The notes beneath the pieces were generated by a model, which did not search any database, was not told the DNA's origin, and saw nothing but the letters and a program-made list of their open reading frames with translations. A stretch of 64,000 nt of DNA from Nymphaea colorata (lineage: Eukaryota > Streptophyta > Magnoliopsida > Nymphaeales > Nymphaeaceae), in assembly GCF_008831285.2 (NCBI RefSeq), contig NC_045140.1:5747528-5811527 (forward strand). Reading direction: 5' to 3'. Position 1 is the first letter of the stretch. Every line of letters starts with the position of its first letter. A program made the position numbers and the translations under genes. Shown here one piece after another: positions 1 through 12,810 of this stretch.

Positions 1-503
1 GTCAAAAAAAAACCCAAGCAATCTAACATGGCTTTGGACTTCGGACCCACTGAAAATTGAATTATTCATTTGATTTGTAAACCAAAAAAAAGGCAGGCAC
101 TATATATATATACACAATCATGAATCAAGATGTTTATTAAAGTAAACATCAAAATTTCAAAATATATTTGAAACATTTTTCTGGAGAAACAGGAAAACAT
201 GGTAATTTTATTTCACCATTTTTCCAAAAGAATGACCTTTTATGTCTCCTTATTCTTTATTTTCCATTATTTTGAAAAAAAAGTGTCAATAAAAATTAAT
301 AACCACCAGTTCTAAGAACTCTGATCACTATGTGTTTCTCCTCTCCCCCTTATTAAATTATAATTACAAGAAGAGAGAAGTGAAAAGAGATAGACTGGGA
401 AGTCAAGGTTGTAAGGACCATGCAGGTCTGTGTGTGCACGCTTAAACAGTTGACACTGGTAATAATAAAAGCATCGCAGAGAAACAACTTGAAAAACACT
501 CAC
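1..503 (-). other. Intron 2 of the SPPL gene (partial), no exon seen
   Basis: This AT-rich stretch lies downstream of the exon 2 donor of the minus-strand SPPL gene. I see no piece of the next expected exon (the rest of the PA domain), so the intron probably continues past the window edge. Confidence 0.5.
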
Positions 504-2784
504 CTTTAACGATGAATTACTACAGCCATTTATTGGATTTGCCAAAACAGCATTCAGTTTCACAGCTTCTTTCTCGTGAGTTGGCAAGGGAGAACCAAAT
601 CTAGCACTAAGCCCAACCATGCTTATGCCTTCCTCACCACTAACCCAGTTCTTCACCTTAACCTAAATGGGGCCACAATGCAGGCATGACACATGTTAGA
701 TGAGAGCACTTACAGATATTATATGAGTTCAAAAAACAGATAGAACCATGATGCTAGTAAAGGTTGAAAAATGATCCAACTGTCCTTCCGTGAATAATTA
801 ACATGTACATTTGGAAAAGCAAATAACTGTAGAATAAATTGCAAAATAATATTGAAACAAAAATGCGAGAATGAATCACTCTTAACATATTATCCAATTG
901 GAAAACAAAATGTGAAAGGAACTCCTAAGAAGGCGCACACACAAACAAAATTTGGTCATTTTAGAAGAAAATGGTCAAAATTAGACTGCATTTTAGTAGT
1001 ATAAAGTCAACTGCACATGAAGAGAGAAATGTCCTGTATGCATTTGAGGCAGTGTTCTATTAAAAAGCTTTATTTCACCAGGTAGTGGAAAAGCAATGCT
1101 ATTCTCAATCTATACATTGATAGGTCAATAGCAGGTAGAAAAGGGATCGAGCATTTGGTTAGTGATCAAAACCTATTTCAGCAGCATGTATGCATAAAAC
1201 TGGATAAAGGCTGAAATCATCATTGGATCTCATATCCGTCTTTACATGTCCTGATCCGCACCCTAATGACCCAAATGTACTTGTCAATGTTATTCTTCTG
1301 GGAAGATTAGATAGCTAATTACAAAAGGAATCTTCATGTTACAAAAAATTGGCAATTAATTTGTTGCTTTGCAGAGTCATGGACAGTGCCCATATACAAC
1401 TGTTTTTATGAAGATTTAAAGGACCTGCAGCCATGAAGACACAGCTGCACGACTGAAACCTCCAAGGACAAGAATCAAAGTGCAATGTCCAAGTAACTCG
1501 GATCAGATGACTCGGCTTGAAATCTTCATTGCCCACTGAGCTGAAGAATTAATATGATGTTTTTGTTGGCCACTTTGTAACTCCAACATATTCAAAACAA
1601 CTTCTGTTGATACCGCTTACACTAGCGACATATGAGACCCCTGCCAATAAAAAACTAGTTCAGTGCCCATCCCCAAGGACTAGATTGTCGGATGAATTCT
1701 AAGCTTCTAACCATGTGACGGATAGCTTATCCGGTTAAGAGACTCTCCCTCACTTTGACCAGAAAATGAGAGAACACAGATCATTTCTTCAGGCTTTATC
1801 ATTTCTTCCAGGACACGCATACATCTTATTCTCCAGTTCTAAGAGACTTGCTTTAGGCACCAGCTATCGGGCGCTCCAAGAAGCACAGAAAGCGAATCTC
1901 CCACATAGAAGTGCTGGATCATGATGGTTGAGCAGATGGCTTGGCTGGGAGCAAAAAGTAGACGCTTAAGCTTGTCTATGTAACCACTTTGAACACGTTT
2001 ATAACAATCAGCTTGCACCTTTCTCATCTATTCCTGGCATTATCTGCAACATGTGGTTGGATGTTCTTCTATGTACTTTCATCAGGTGGCCTGGAAGCAT
2101 TTTTCTCCACTCTGTATGCGTTCATTGGTCATATTGGCGACTTCATACCACTCCTATATCTCATGTCTACTTGGCTTGTTGTAATAAATACGACATCTAA
2201 TCTCTTAAATTATTAGAAAAAAGAGGGAAGGAAATCACGGCTGTCAAACAAACACCACATCGCCTAAGAGAGCAACAAGACAAAGACTTTTTAGAGACAA
2301 GCAAACACCAATAGATGCACGTAATCGAAGCACATAACTTCCACATAACCAAGCAACAGAAACACTACTAGATAGCACCGAGGCCGGATTGCTGCAACCT
2401 CACTATGGCAACCTAGAAATCCAGGAGATGCATCACAAAACCAATAGCCCCAGTCTCACCCATCAGCAACGGAAAAACATTTAAAGCAACAAACCCTAGT
2501 TCTCGAGTTCTCATCAACTATATTCCACTGACGAAAGTACCCAAGAAAACCCCAAAATCGGACAACACTAACTTCGAAAAAATTGCCAAAATCCACCACA
2601 ATCAAACAAACAGAACAAAAAGATCGAGATCAAGAAAAACGAATCCAACCAGTTGGAACTTGTTGCTGCAGCCAGGAGATTTCGGGGTCCCGTCATCATC
2701 GTTCCAGACGTCGTCCCCGCGCGCAATTCCCAAGTAGAGGAAGAGGAAGAGGAAGAGGAAGAGGAGGGATCGGAGGAGCCCCAT
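504..2784 (-). CDS. SPPL: Signal peptide peptidase-like protease, PA-domain type, first two exons
   Basis: These are the first two coding exons of a plant SPPL protein, a GxGD intramembrane aspartyl protease of the endomembrane system. Exon 1 is 2784-2650 (45 codons): a signal peptide with a Leu/Phe-rich core, an acidic GDDVWNDDDG stretch and a GCSNKFQL segment. Exon 2 is 662-504 (53 codons), starting VKVKNWV and containing VGLSARFG and AVLANP, the N-terminal part of the protease-associated lumenal domain. Both exons are phase 0. The donor at 2649 is CTG|GTTGG, the acceptor at 664-663 is TTTAG, and the exon 2 donor at 503 is AAG|GTGAGT. The ATG at 2784 is chosen because it starts a clean signal peptide. 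The catalytic YD and GxGD membrane segments lie left of the window. Known of the family: lumenal PA domain followed by nine membrane segments. The subgroup (SPPL2 to SPPL5) cannot be fixed from 98 residues. Confidence 0.85.
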
Positions 2785-3515
2785 GGATTGGGATTCTTTC
2801 GTGATTCCACTTCTCCTCCGTCAGAACAACAACCCCACCAATCTATCGGAGCTCCGGCGCAAGGATTCTCCCACTGTTCTGACTATTCCGCCGGGGAGGC
2901 TTTCCTGGGAACCCAATTCCCCTTCCTCTTCCGCTTCTACTGCTCCTTCCCCCACCACGTCGTCTCGCCGACACCTAGAAAGGTCGTTGCCTGTTAGGTT
3001 GACGTGACGACCAAACTTACTCGACGAATGGAAAAGAACGAATCACCAGCATAACTCTCAGAGTCAGACGTCTCCGGTTTTCGCTGAAAATATCGGCACC
3101 GAAAATATCAGATAAACTGTGAAATGTTTATTCTTCTCGAGAGATATCGAACAAAGCAACAAGAATAGATAATCAACGTGAAATTTAATGTTATAAGATG
3201 CTCAAGTTCTCTTGCAGCTGTTTGGAGTTGTTACTGGTTAATGAATTTGTTACAATCATGAGCGAATTAGGAACCGAATATATCAGATAAATGAAATTTA
3301 AAAAAAATTGAGGGGAGGGGGCCAAGATAATTTTATTGCAGACTTACAAGATACTATGTTACAGGTTTTATGAACTCATTAGAGCAGATTTATAGAACAT
3401 CCAAAGGAATTATTGTCATTGCCAAACAACTTGTTAGAAGCAGTTTGGTCACAGTAACTGGTTCTTATTATTTTATAAATCCACAAATTCATGAAATTTT
3501 GTTGGAAGAAAAATC
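2785..3515 (-). promoter_or_regulatory. 5' region of the SPPL gene
   Basis: This is the upstream and 5' UTR region of the minus-strand SPPL gene. It is pyrimidine/purine-skewed and moderately GC-rich up to about 3010, then AT-rich. Open frames on the plus strand here lack family motifs. No clear TATA box could be fixed. Confidence 0.35.
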
Positions 3516-3809
3516 GAGATATTTGTGATTGTGTTACCATAAATCGCCTCAAGGGGCATAGCGTAGCTGGTTGAGCTAGGGGCCTGTATTAAGGCAGGTC
3601 TCTAGTTCGATTCCCGTGGGCGCTATGTTCCTGTGTCTTAAGGCGGTAGGGCGCGGCATCTAAGCTGAAGGGTGCACTGTTGCTATCGCTGACACCGACG
3701 CAGCTCAGGACCCCGGAGGCAGGGGGAATGGGGGGGCCTTCGGGCCTTTTTCGGGCGGTGGGATTAATACCCCTTGCTCACCCGGAGATATTGGTGATTG
3801 TGTTACCAT
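3516..3809 (+). mobile_element. tRNA-derived SINE (copy S1) with 25-bp target site duplication
   Basis: The SINE body is 3541-3784. The flanks 3516-3540 and 3785-3809 are 25-bp direct repeats with one mismatch, the signature of LINE-driven retroposition. The head resembles a tRNA: box A-like TAGCGTAGCTGG at 3559-3570 and box B-like AGTTCGATTCC at 3604-3614. It is followed by a GC-rich tRNA-unrelated body ending near GGGATTAATACCCC. The head is not a functional tRNA because the arms do not pair properly. Related heads recur at six other places in this window. Confidence 0.85.
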
Positions 3810-6128
3810 GACTCTCAACATCCGTTGTTTTTTACAAATTGAAGCGGATTATATAATTTGGATAAAATTAGTAAAAAATCACGAAGCACTAAAGACAACA
3901 ATAGTTTGCAAATGACATCTAGGCTACGTTAACTCAATGGGGTTTTAATAGAACAAATAATTTTAAAAGTCATTTTTACTGATTATGTAATTAAAATTAA
4001 GGGCGTACTTGAATGATATTCCTATATGTGTTTTGCCTCCAAAACATCATTTAAGGTATATTTAAATGATGTTGGAAATTGGATTTGAAAGGACATGACT
4101 AATATAGCCTTCACACCACTCCGCCCCCCCACACGTTAAATTCCAGAAATTGGTTAAAATATTAAGCTATCATAAAACCTAGGTTTAAACAAAACAACTT
4201 TTTTAGAGTGTCATCCAAACACAATGTAATATTTAAATATCAAACTATGTTGCTAGATTTTTATTTTAACAATCTCTATCTTACTTTTCTTTTTTTTTAT
4301 ATATATATTTTATTTTCACAACCATCTTTCCTAACTTAACACTGGTAGACTTTATGAAAGGAAACTTCAAACCCTAAAGCTAGTTCATTTTGGGTTTTGA
4401 ATATATATATATTTATATAGTGATTCCGAAGTTTTAGAGTTACTCACCATCTAACCAAAACCACCTCATCTAACATGATGGAAGGTTCAAAAAAAAAAAA
4501 AGTGGTAGGTATTTGTTGGTAACTTTTTTCTTATAATCGGAGTCACCTAGCTCTATCCAATTATTCACTTGACCCGACTATAAAAATGAAACTAAGAAAC
4601 AAAGGGACAGCTCTCAAAGTATCAATGTTTTGGCACCAACACCATATAACGCTTGATAAATGGAAATGCTAAGTATGCACCAAATATCATGAGTTATCTT
4701 TCTGACCGTCTACTAATGCACATTGGTTTGGTTTACTACTAAAATTATATTTGCTATTTGTGAAAATTAATTCAACTTGATTAATAGCTTGCAATGTGTC
4801 GTTTTTTTAAATTGCAATTATATGTATAACACTTTCGAAGTCATTAATCAAGTAAATTACAATTAGTATTTTAATATTTATATATAATTACTTCGTCTAT
4901 TACTTGAATTATGTATGTAGCTAGGTACATTGTCAGATGTTGCGGAATGAAAAAAAAAAAGAGGCAAAAGGATGTTTAATGCACTCTAAAAGTGACGGCT
5001 GTGATGGCATTTGATATGAAATTTCATTATGTACTTGCTGGTTGTGCAGGATCAGCCACTCACTGATTCAAGAGTTCTATATAATACTAGAAGTGCTATT
5101 TATGGTGCACTCAAAATCTGTGTACTTTTTTAAAGGAGAACGTTTTTTGTTACCATTGGAACTCAAACAATTGTTTGAGGGTTTTCTGGCCCTCAAATGC
5201 ATCCATTGTTAGAAATAAATAATCTAGTTCAACTTAAAAAGATTTAAAAATGATCAAGTTCAAAATGTTGTCGACCTTTTGATAGTGCAATTGTAATCGT
5301 TGCATCACATTTTTTCCCATCAAGAAAACAAAACTTTCTTGCAATCACATTTTTTATGCATTTATCAATTGTTAAGAAAGTTTGAAAGATCCTCATTTAA
5401 ACAAATAATGAATCTTAGGTCTCCAATTATAATTATGATGCCATCAAACAAGGAATCTCAAATCCATGTTAGGAAACACAGATTTGAGATACAAGGATTT
5501 AAGACCCTATGATCTCAAATCACCTCAGAGTTAAAAGGATATATCAAACACAACCTAGATCTCCGATCTAAAGCCCATCCAAGCCCAAGCCAATCCATTT
5601 TAATCCCAAACGCCAATTCAAACCCAACTTTAACTTCAAATACAAATCCAAAACTCATATCTATTTTCAAACCCATACCCATAACTAACACCTAACCCTA
5701 AACACAAGAAATGACCTTAAATTTACTAAGGTCTCAAAACAACATTAAGAGCAGGAGAAGGAACTACTTGGACCTTTCACAACCCACCAAATCAAAAGCT
5801 CAACATTTTGTCCATGAAGTATATGTTTTAATATACACGCTATTGAAAATTACACAAAAGTGCCAAAGAACACGGTGAATAACAAATGGCCGCTCAATTT
5901 TTTTACATGAAAATCACAAAAACGTGATCCTTAGAAAAAAAATATTAAAATAAACAGGCAAATCATACAATTGCCACTTTAAACGAAGTATTTTTGAAAA
6001 ATAATGAAAAAGCCACCAGATGGCTGGTGAGGTGCGACTGCAACAAGGAAGCAGCTTTCCGATGGCCGAGAGGATGAGACACAACACCCGGACATGAAAA
6101 AAAATCCCTAAAAATCCTTCTACCAAGA
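3810..6128. other. AT-rich intergenic DNA
   Basis: No gene is seen. The stretch holds poly-A and short AT runs only. Short open frames here (for example 5300-5512) have no family motif and no codon structure worth reporting. Confidence 0.6.
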
Positions 6129-6495
6129 TATTGGATAGTGGCCCTAGCCCTATCTTTGCGTCTCGGTGAGGGATGTAACTGTGAGGCCCCCACTCATAAA
6201 CTTGTAAGCTACTTTTCAAATAAAGTTTTTATTAAATAGAACCAAAGATTTAAGTTTTGTCTTTGCCAATCTCTCACACGCCCTAACTATCAGTCGGGCT
6301 TCAGGAAAACCTATGAGGCGGCTTATATATGCCCAACTATTTATGGTTACCAGATGAATGCCTTAGTCGGTACCTCATAAAAGTTACAATCTTTTGCTTC
6401 TGTCTTCTTCTTTTCTATCACTGCTGCTGCTGCCTCTTGACCTACGCCTATTCATCATGGAGATGCCATTGGTAAATTTGCTGAGGAGACACCAA
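6129..6495 (+). repeat. Putative 5' LTR of relic A
   Basis: Matches 33051-33461 along its length with substitutions and indels, including the blocks GATAGTGGCC, CCAATCTCTCAC, AACCTATGAGG and TTGCTTCTGTCTTCTTC. It begins TATTGG where the right copy begins TGTTTG. The similarity stops near 6495. A possible degenerate primer site (TTGGTATTGACTC) follows at about 6523, so the true LTR end may lie up to 6521. Confidence 0.6.
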
Positions 6496-6612
6496 TGCGG
6501 TTTCGCTGCTGCAACTCCTTCATTGGTATTGACTCTTTGTCGAATTCCAGTAAGTTCAATCAGACTTCTATGCTTCCTGTGATGCCTGTAACGAACTGTC
6601 TCTGCACGCACC

Positions 6613-6703
<91 letters not shown>
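6613..6703. repeat. (CA)n-(TA)n microsatellite
   Basis: A CA run at 6613-6628 passes directly into an uninterrupted TA run to 6703. The open frame through it (Ile-Tyr repeats) is an artefact. Confidence 0.95.
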
Positions 6704-6705
<2 letters not shown>

Positions 6706-7617
6706 TCATTTTTTTAATGCTTTAGATCATATGTCTTGAATGTTAAAACATGTTAGATGATATTAAACAGAATGCTAGTTCAAATAGATTTAAAGTTTTT
6801 CAGATTCAAGATATTATATTCATATTACTGAATCCTTAGTCCTAAGGAGACAGACATCAAAATCTGAAGGAGAACACATGACCTCTAGACCAGAGCATGA
6901 TTGCCTGTCGGGATATGGATGATAGACATTCACCCATAGTCAAGGTTCTGATTGATCAGTAACAACCTAGACAAGAAAATTTTAAAACATGGAAAGAACA
7001 TCGATGAGAGAAAGAACTACCCCTGTTGAGGATTCTGATAGAGGGTTTTGAAAGAAAAAAGAAAGTAATAATAATAATTTATGAGAACCCTCATTGAGGG
7101 TAGAACCCTCATTGAGGGTCTGGCCATAAAGATTGCACGTGCAAGACTGAAAGAAAGAAAATCACCTCCAATGAGTTGTCTGCTGCATGAGCCACTGAAA
7201 ACGCCGATTTTTTTCTTTTGCTGTACTCTATGACACAGCCGGAGAACCCTCTGCTGCTCTTGTTCCGGCAGACGAGCGAGAGCGCGGACTACTAACAGCA
7301 CTTTGTTCTGACCCCGCTGTTCTGTCGTCCCTCCTGCAGCGACCAACCGTAGTAGAGAGTGTTTGAGAGTTGCTGTCGCATGTGCAGCTGGAGAAGACTT
7401 CGACGTTTTCCTCGTCTGTCGCAGCCGGAGAATCCGCCGTCGTTTCTTTTCTAGCGAACTCAAAACTCCTGAGAACTCCTTTGTCACAGTGAGCAGAAAA
7501 AATAAGTCGGCAGTTTTTGCCAGAGTAGCGGTGAGCAGGTCACTGATCGACGGTGTTCAACGCTGCTCTAGTAGTCCTGCTTCTTTTCCGACGACGACTC
7601 AAGACCCTGCGCAGAGG
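6704..7617. other. Probable leader region of relic A, no gene
   Basis: Lies between the putative 5' LTR of relic A and the left target site of copia 1. Part of it (7200-7617) is GC-richer, with open frames on both strands lacking family motifs. A 15-bp direct repeat of ACCCTCATTGAGGGT occurs at 7086-7120. I see nothing else. Confidence 0.4.
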
Positions 7618-7622
7618 GTTTG

Positions 7623-7855
7623 TGTTGGAAAGATCTCAACTGATAAACTTTCCATAACAAAAAATCTTGGTATCACAACAGTTTTGGTTCATCCTTATCA
7701 ACAGCTTGATCCAATCCCTACAAGATCTCTGTTATCTCATTGAGAGGCTTACCTAAAACTGTGTAACGCCAACTATAAATATGTTGGTCTGTCATGAATA
7801 CAAAGTGTGATATTTTCTTCCTCTCTTTCTGTTCCTCACTTTCACAAGTTTATCA
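7623..7855 (+). repeat. 5' LTR of copia 1
   Basis: 233 bp, TG...CA ends, with a TATA-like TATAAAT at 7774-7780 that could drive transcription. Pairs with 12569-12805. Confidence 0.93.
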
Positions 7856-7867
7856 TGGTATCAGAGC
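7856..7867 (+). promoter_or_regulatory. Primer binding site of copia 1
   Basis: TGGTATCAGAGC directly abuts the 5' LTR. It is the classical copia primer site complementary to the 3' end of initiator tRNA-Met. Confidence 0.9.
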
Positions 7868-8275
7868 ACCTCTTCAATCGGGTGCCCCAATCGATCCTTA
7901 TTATGGTAGGCTGGATGTCATCAGGGTTGAGTCCGCTCTCCTCTGATTAATGCCGTTATCTTCTGCTTGCTGGCGCTGGCACAGAGAGACCCGTTGGGAA
8001 CAGCGATGGTGTTCAGATAGTCGGCATGGCCAATAAGAGTACACCTGAAATTGGAGACAACGGATGGTAACAATTTCCCCTCTTCTTCTTCGTGCTTGCT
8101 CTTCATCGCATCTCCTACCCTGTGGTTCTTTTATTTGTTTCTTTGTATTGAACTCGCCCTGATCAATGGCCGAGGGGCTAGCCGGTGCCTTCATTGCCAT
8201 ATCCATCTTGGTTGAGGACGATATTCCTTGAATGCCAAATTTTTCCTAATCAAACCATTTAAATCAAGGGAGAAA

Positions 8276-11200
8276 ATGGCAGAAAGAAGACACGGAACAC
8301 AAAAAGAATTACAGGCTTCTTATGCTAACGAGTTTGATAGCTCAAGTCCATACTATATCCATCATTCAGATGGACCAAGTACTGCTCTTGTATCCCATCC
8401 TTTGACTGGAGAAAATTATACTATGTGGCGCAAGGCTATGATGATGGCCCTTAGTGCCAAAAACAAGCTTGGCTTTGTGGATGGGTCACTCTCCAAGCCT
8501 GAGAGCCCTGCAACTCTCAAATTCACGTGGGAGCGATGCAACAATCTTGTCCAGTCATGGATCTTGAACTCGATCCATAAAGACTTGACTGTTAGTGTGA
8601 TCCATGCAACGTCGACAGTAGAAGTTTGGAGGGACCTTGAGGCCAGATTCACCCAAACAAATGGACCTCGCATATACCAAATACAACAACAAATCATAAA
8701 TTACAGGCAACATCAATCTTCCATTGCAGCTTACTACACCAAGATGAAGGGCTTGTGGGACGATTTAGCATTATTATATATCGATGTTCTTAACTGTTCT
8801 TGTGGGTCCGTGAAAACTATTGCAGATCTCCACCAACAGGACCACCTCATGCAATTTCTAATGGGACTCAATGATAGTTATGCAGCTGTTAGGAGTCAAC
8901 TCTTATTAATGGATCCTCTTCCAACCGTTGCCAAGACGTACTCTCTTCTCATCCAAGAAGAAAAACAAAGAGACGTTAATATTATTCAAAATGATCAAAC
9001 GACTTCTATTCTTGCTGCTCAGTCTCATGATGGAGACAAATATAATCAAATCAAGGAGAAGGGAAGACTTCGACTAAAATGTGAGCATTGCGGGAAACTC
9101 GGCCACATCAAGGCAAGGTGTTATTTCCTCGTTGGTTTTCCTAACAAGTCGGGTTTTTCCATTGCATCAACAAGGCTAAAGGTGAACGCCACGAGGTCTC
9201 CTGCTACCGAACAATCCCAAACTCAGCTATTTCAAAAATTTCTTGAGTTCATAGAAAACTCAAGCCGAGGTACCAATGACCCCAAAGTAAATCTTTCAGG
9301 TAAGCTCCCACCATTCATTTCTTGTACCACAACCAGTCAATCATGGATTCTTGACACCGGTGCAACACACCACATCACCAATGTCTTATCTAACCAATGT
9401 CTTATCTAATCTTGATCAACCCATAATCATAGATCATCCACCAATCAGCCTACCCGATGGCTCTAAAACTGCTGTCTCACATGTAGGAGATGTGATTATT
9501 TCCCCCACCGTTACTCTCAAAAATGTTTTATGTGTCCCAACATTTCATTTCAATCTCATCTCCATACCTAAGCTTTGTAGTGACTCAAAATGTGATGCAA
9601 AGTTTAATGAAAACTTTTGCTTGTTGCAGGACCGTCACTCGACGACTACGATTGGAACGGGTAAACTGAAAAAATGGTTTGTATGTCCTCAATGAAGAAA
9701 GAGTTGCTGTTAGTACAACCATAACCAAACCTATACATTGGCATCTTAGACTTGGGCATGCTTCTAATCCCAAACTTCTTATGTTATCTCGATTGAAACT
9801 CATCATTTCTTATATGCCATTTGATAATTGTGATACTTGCTTTGTTGCTAAAAGTACTAGACTTCCATTTCCAACTAGTTCAATCTCTACTCATGCACCT
9901 TTTGAATTGATTCACTGTGATGTTTGGGGAGGCTACCAGACACCTTCATTAAGTGGCGCACATTATTTCTTAACTATAGTAGACGATTTTTCTCGATCTA
10001 CATGGGTCTATCTTATGAGACACAAATCTGAAGTTTTTTGCATGATTAGAAATTTTGTCACACTTATAGAAAATCAATTTCAAAGAAAAATTAAACTTAT
10101 TAGGAGTGACAATGGGACAGAATTTTTTTCTCAAGATATGCAAAATTTTCTTCATGAAAAAGGAATTGATCGTCAACATAGTTGTGTTGCGACACCACAA
10201 CAAAATGGAGTAGTTGAACGCAAGCATAGAGATCTTTTAAACATGGCTTGATCCCTTCTTTTTCAAGCAAATTTGCCCATCAAATTTTGGGGAGAATGCA
10301 TTACTACAGCAGCTTATCTGATAAATAGGTTGCCCACCGATGCACTTCACAATAAAACGCCTTATGAAATCTTGTTCCAAAAAGCCCCCAATTACAAACA
10401 CTTACGTGTGTTTGGATGTCTATGCTATGCCCATAATATTTACAAAAAGCATAAATTTGATATGCGTGTAAGAAGATGTATCTTCCTTGGATATCCATAT
10501 GGACAAGCGGCATATCAAGTTTATGATCTTGAAAACAATGTTTTGTTCATAAGTAGGGATGTTCGTTTTTGTGAAAACTATTTTCCCTACAAAAGTGAGA
10601 ATATTACTAATGGAGATGAAATAGTAGTGCTTCCCTTACCATTCAGTGATCAAATCTTAGGCGAACATGAGCTCTTTCCACATCCAACCCAACACCAAGA
10701 TCCCATTCCTGATTTACAAACAAATCATGACCACCACAATATTCAACCTAGTGATGAACTAGGCAACCAAACCCAAGATACTAGTAACCCCGACACCACC
10801 AATGATTCCATCCAACTCCGTAGGTCTTCCCGCCCAAGCCATATGCCCAATCACCTTAAGGACTACAAGTGTTTTTCTGCCCTACCCGTTTCCAACAAGT
10901 TGTTAACAAGTGATGGTTCGACAACACCAAAAGGTACATGTTATCCAATTGCATCATATATTGATGTCTCAAATTTCAGCTCTCATTATCAATGTTTCAT
11001 GACTACCCTACTTGAGCAACATGAGCCTTCATCCTTTAGCCAAGCTATGCAGGACCCAAAGTGGCGAGAAGCCATGCGTGCTGAAATTGATGCATTGTAA
11101 GACAACCAGACTTGGACGGTCACCAAGCTACCTCCCGACAAAACCCCCATCGGTTGCAAATGGGTGTTTAAGATTAAACATCAATCTGATGGATCAGTTG

Positions 11201-12561
11201 AGAGATATAAGGCTCGTCTTGTTGCCAAAGGATACACTCAGACTGAAGGTGTTGATTATAATGAAACCTTTGCCCCTGTTGCCAAAATTTCTACCATCCG
11301 CTGTTTGCTCGCCCTTGCAGCCATTAAGAAGTGGCATCTATTTCAGGTTGATGTTAATAATGCATTTCTTCATGGCGACTTAGTAGAAGAAGTATATATG
11401 CACTTGCCACCTGGGTTCACTCGACAAGGGAAGAAAGATATGGTATGTCGATTGAACAAATCTATTTATGGACTTAAACAATCATCTCGAAATTGGTTCT
11501 CTAAATTGACAACATTTCTCACAAATTTGGGGTTTTCCCAATCAAAGGCAGATTACTCCTTATTTTCCAAAACCACGACTAGAGGAAGCATCTTTCTAGT
11601 AATCTATGTAGATGATATAATTATTGCAAGTGACGACTTAGTGGGAATCAAGAATCTCAAATTTGTGATGAATGAAAAATTCAAGTTAAAAGACTTGGGC
11701 AAGCTTAGATACATGCTCGGCATTGAAGTCGCAAGATCTGAAAAAAGGATATTTTTATCTCAAAAGAAATATCTCCTCAATATTTTACATGAAACAGGCT
11801 ATATGGGAGCAAAACCACATGACTCTCCTATGGAACAACACTTGAAGCTTGATAATGAAGAAGGAGAGGTCCTCAAAGAAGCCAGTCAATACAGAAAAAT
11901 CATTGGTAAGCTCATATATTTGACTATAACTAGACCTGATATCATACATACAATACATATATTAAGTCAATTTATGAGCAAACCTCGCGTCCCGCATAGA
12001 GAAGCAATGAATCGTCTTCTAAAGTACCTAAAGGGAACTGCAGGCTATGGGGTATTATTGTCTTCAGAAGGTCCCATTCAACTTAAGGCATATTGTGATT
12101 CAGATTGGGCATCATGTCCCATGACTCGAAGATCTACAAGTGGATATTGCACTATGATCGGCAACAGTCTCATTACATGGAAAACAAAAAAACAAACAAC
12201 AGTTTCTAGGTCTTCCGCTGAAGCTGAATATCGATCCATGGCACTTACAACATGTGAACTCATATGGCTTAAAGCGCTTTTACAAGATTTTGGGATATTT
12301 CACACACAGCCGATCACTTTATTTTGTGATAATCAAGCCGCAATGCACATAGCAGCCAATCCTGTGTTTCATGAGCGGACCAAGCATATTGAAATTGACT
12401 GCCATATTGTCAGAGACAAAATTCTAAGTAGAGAGATTCAAACTCAGTTTGTGCCTTCATCTCAGCAAGTTGCAGATGTGTTCACTAAGTCACTAGGACG
12501 AGAAGTGTTCCAAACATTAAGAAGCAAGTTGGCACTCTTCAATCCAGGAAGGCCAACTTGA
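8276..12561 (+). pseudogene. Copia 1 gag-pol, broken
   Basis: The first true in-frame ATG is at 8276 (MAERRHG). Visible in order: gag; CCHC knuckle CEHCGKLGHIKARC from 9080; protease DTG (Asp codon at 9353); integrase with HHCC (from about 9738) and DDE region including QQNGVVERKH; RT with YVDD at 11605-11616; RNase H with CDSDWA, SSAEAEYR and CDNQAA; end at 12561. Four breaks are visible: a 16-bp tandem duplication (9377-9392 repeated at 9393-9408) that shifts frame just after the protease motif; a one-base frame slip at the A run near 9670; an in-frame TGA at 10249-10251; and an in-frame TAA at 11098-11100. The frame is the same on both sides of each stop. The TAA sits where copia RT proteins usually have a glutamine. 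Confidence 0.93.
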
Positions 12562-12568
12562 AGGGGAG
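12561..12568 (+). promoter_or_regulatory. Polypurine tract of copia 1
   Basis: AAGGGGAG lies immediately before the 3' LTR, the usual plus-strand priming site. Confidence 0.88.
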
Positions 12569-12805
12569 TGTTGGAAAGATCTCAACTGATAAACTTTTCA
12601 TAACAAAAAATCTTGGTATCACAACAGTTTTGGTTCATCTTTATCAACAGCTTGATCCAATCCCTACAAGATCTCTGTTATCTCATTGAGAGGCTTACCC
12701 AAAACTGTGTAACACCAACTATAAATATGTTGGTCTGTCATGAATACAAAGTGTGATATTTTCTTCCTCTCTTTCTTTCTGTTCTTCACTTTCACAAGTT
12801 TATCA
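12569..12805 (+). repeat. 3' LTR of copia 1
   Basis: 237 bp. Against the 5' LTR it shows five transitions and a 4-bp insertion in the CTTT-rich tract near its end. Confidence 0.93.
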
Positions 12806-12810
12806 GTTTG

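Larger units (their letters stand above)
7623..12805 (+). mobile_element. Ty1-copia retrotransposon (copia 1), full length, with 5-bp TSD
   Basis: The element is 5183 bp, bounded by LTRs 7623-7855 and 12569-12805 (both TGTTGG...TTATCA). A perfect GTTTG duplication lies at 7618-7622 and 12806-12810. A tRNA-Met-type primer site follows the 5' LTR and a purine tract AAGGGGAG precedes the 3' LTR. The LTRs differ by five substitutions, all transitions, and one 4-bp indel. The domain order gag-protease-integrase-RT-RNase H is that of copia (Pseudoviridae-type). The coding region has four disabling lesions, so this copy cannot make a full polyprotein. Confidence 0.95.

Noticed and set aside
2653-2997. 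Plus-strand frame with a poly-Glu run
   Set aside because: It is the complement of the (CTCTTC)n signal-peptide tract of the SPPL exon on the other strand and has no domain.
3555-3625. Possible functional tRNA gene
   Set aside because: Boxes A and B are present but the acceptor and anticodon arms do not pair, and the sequence is flanked by SINE target duplications.
6495-6725. Ile-Tyr repeat protein
   Set aside because: Product of the TA microsatellite; the same holds for 39012-39395 and for the Glu-Arg frame over the GA tract near 45870.
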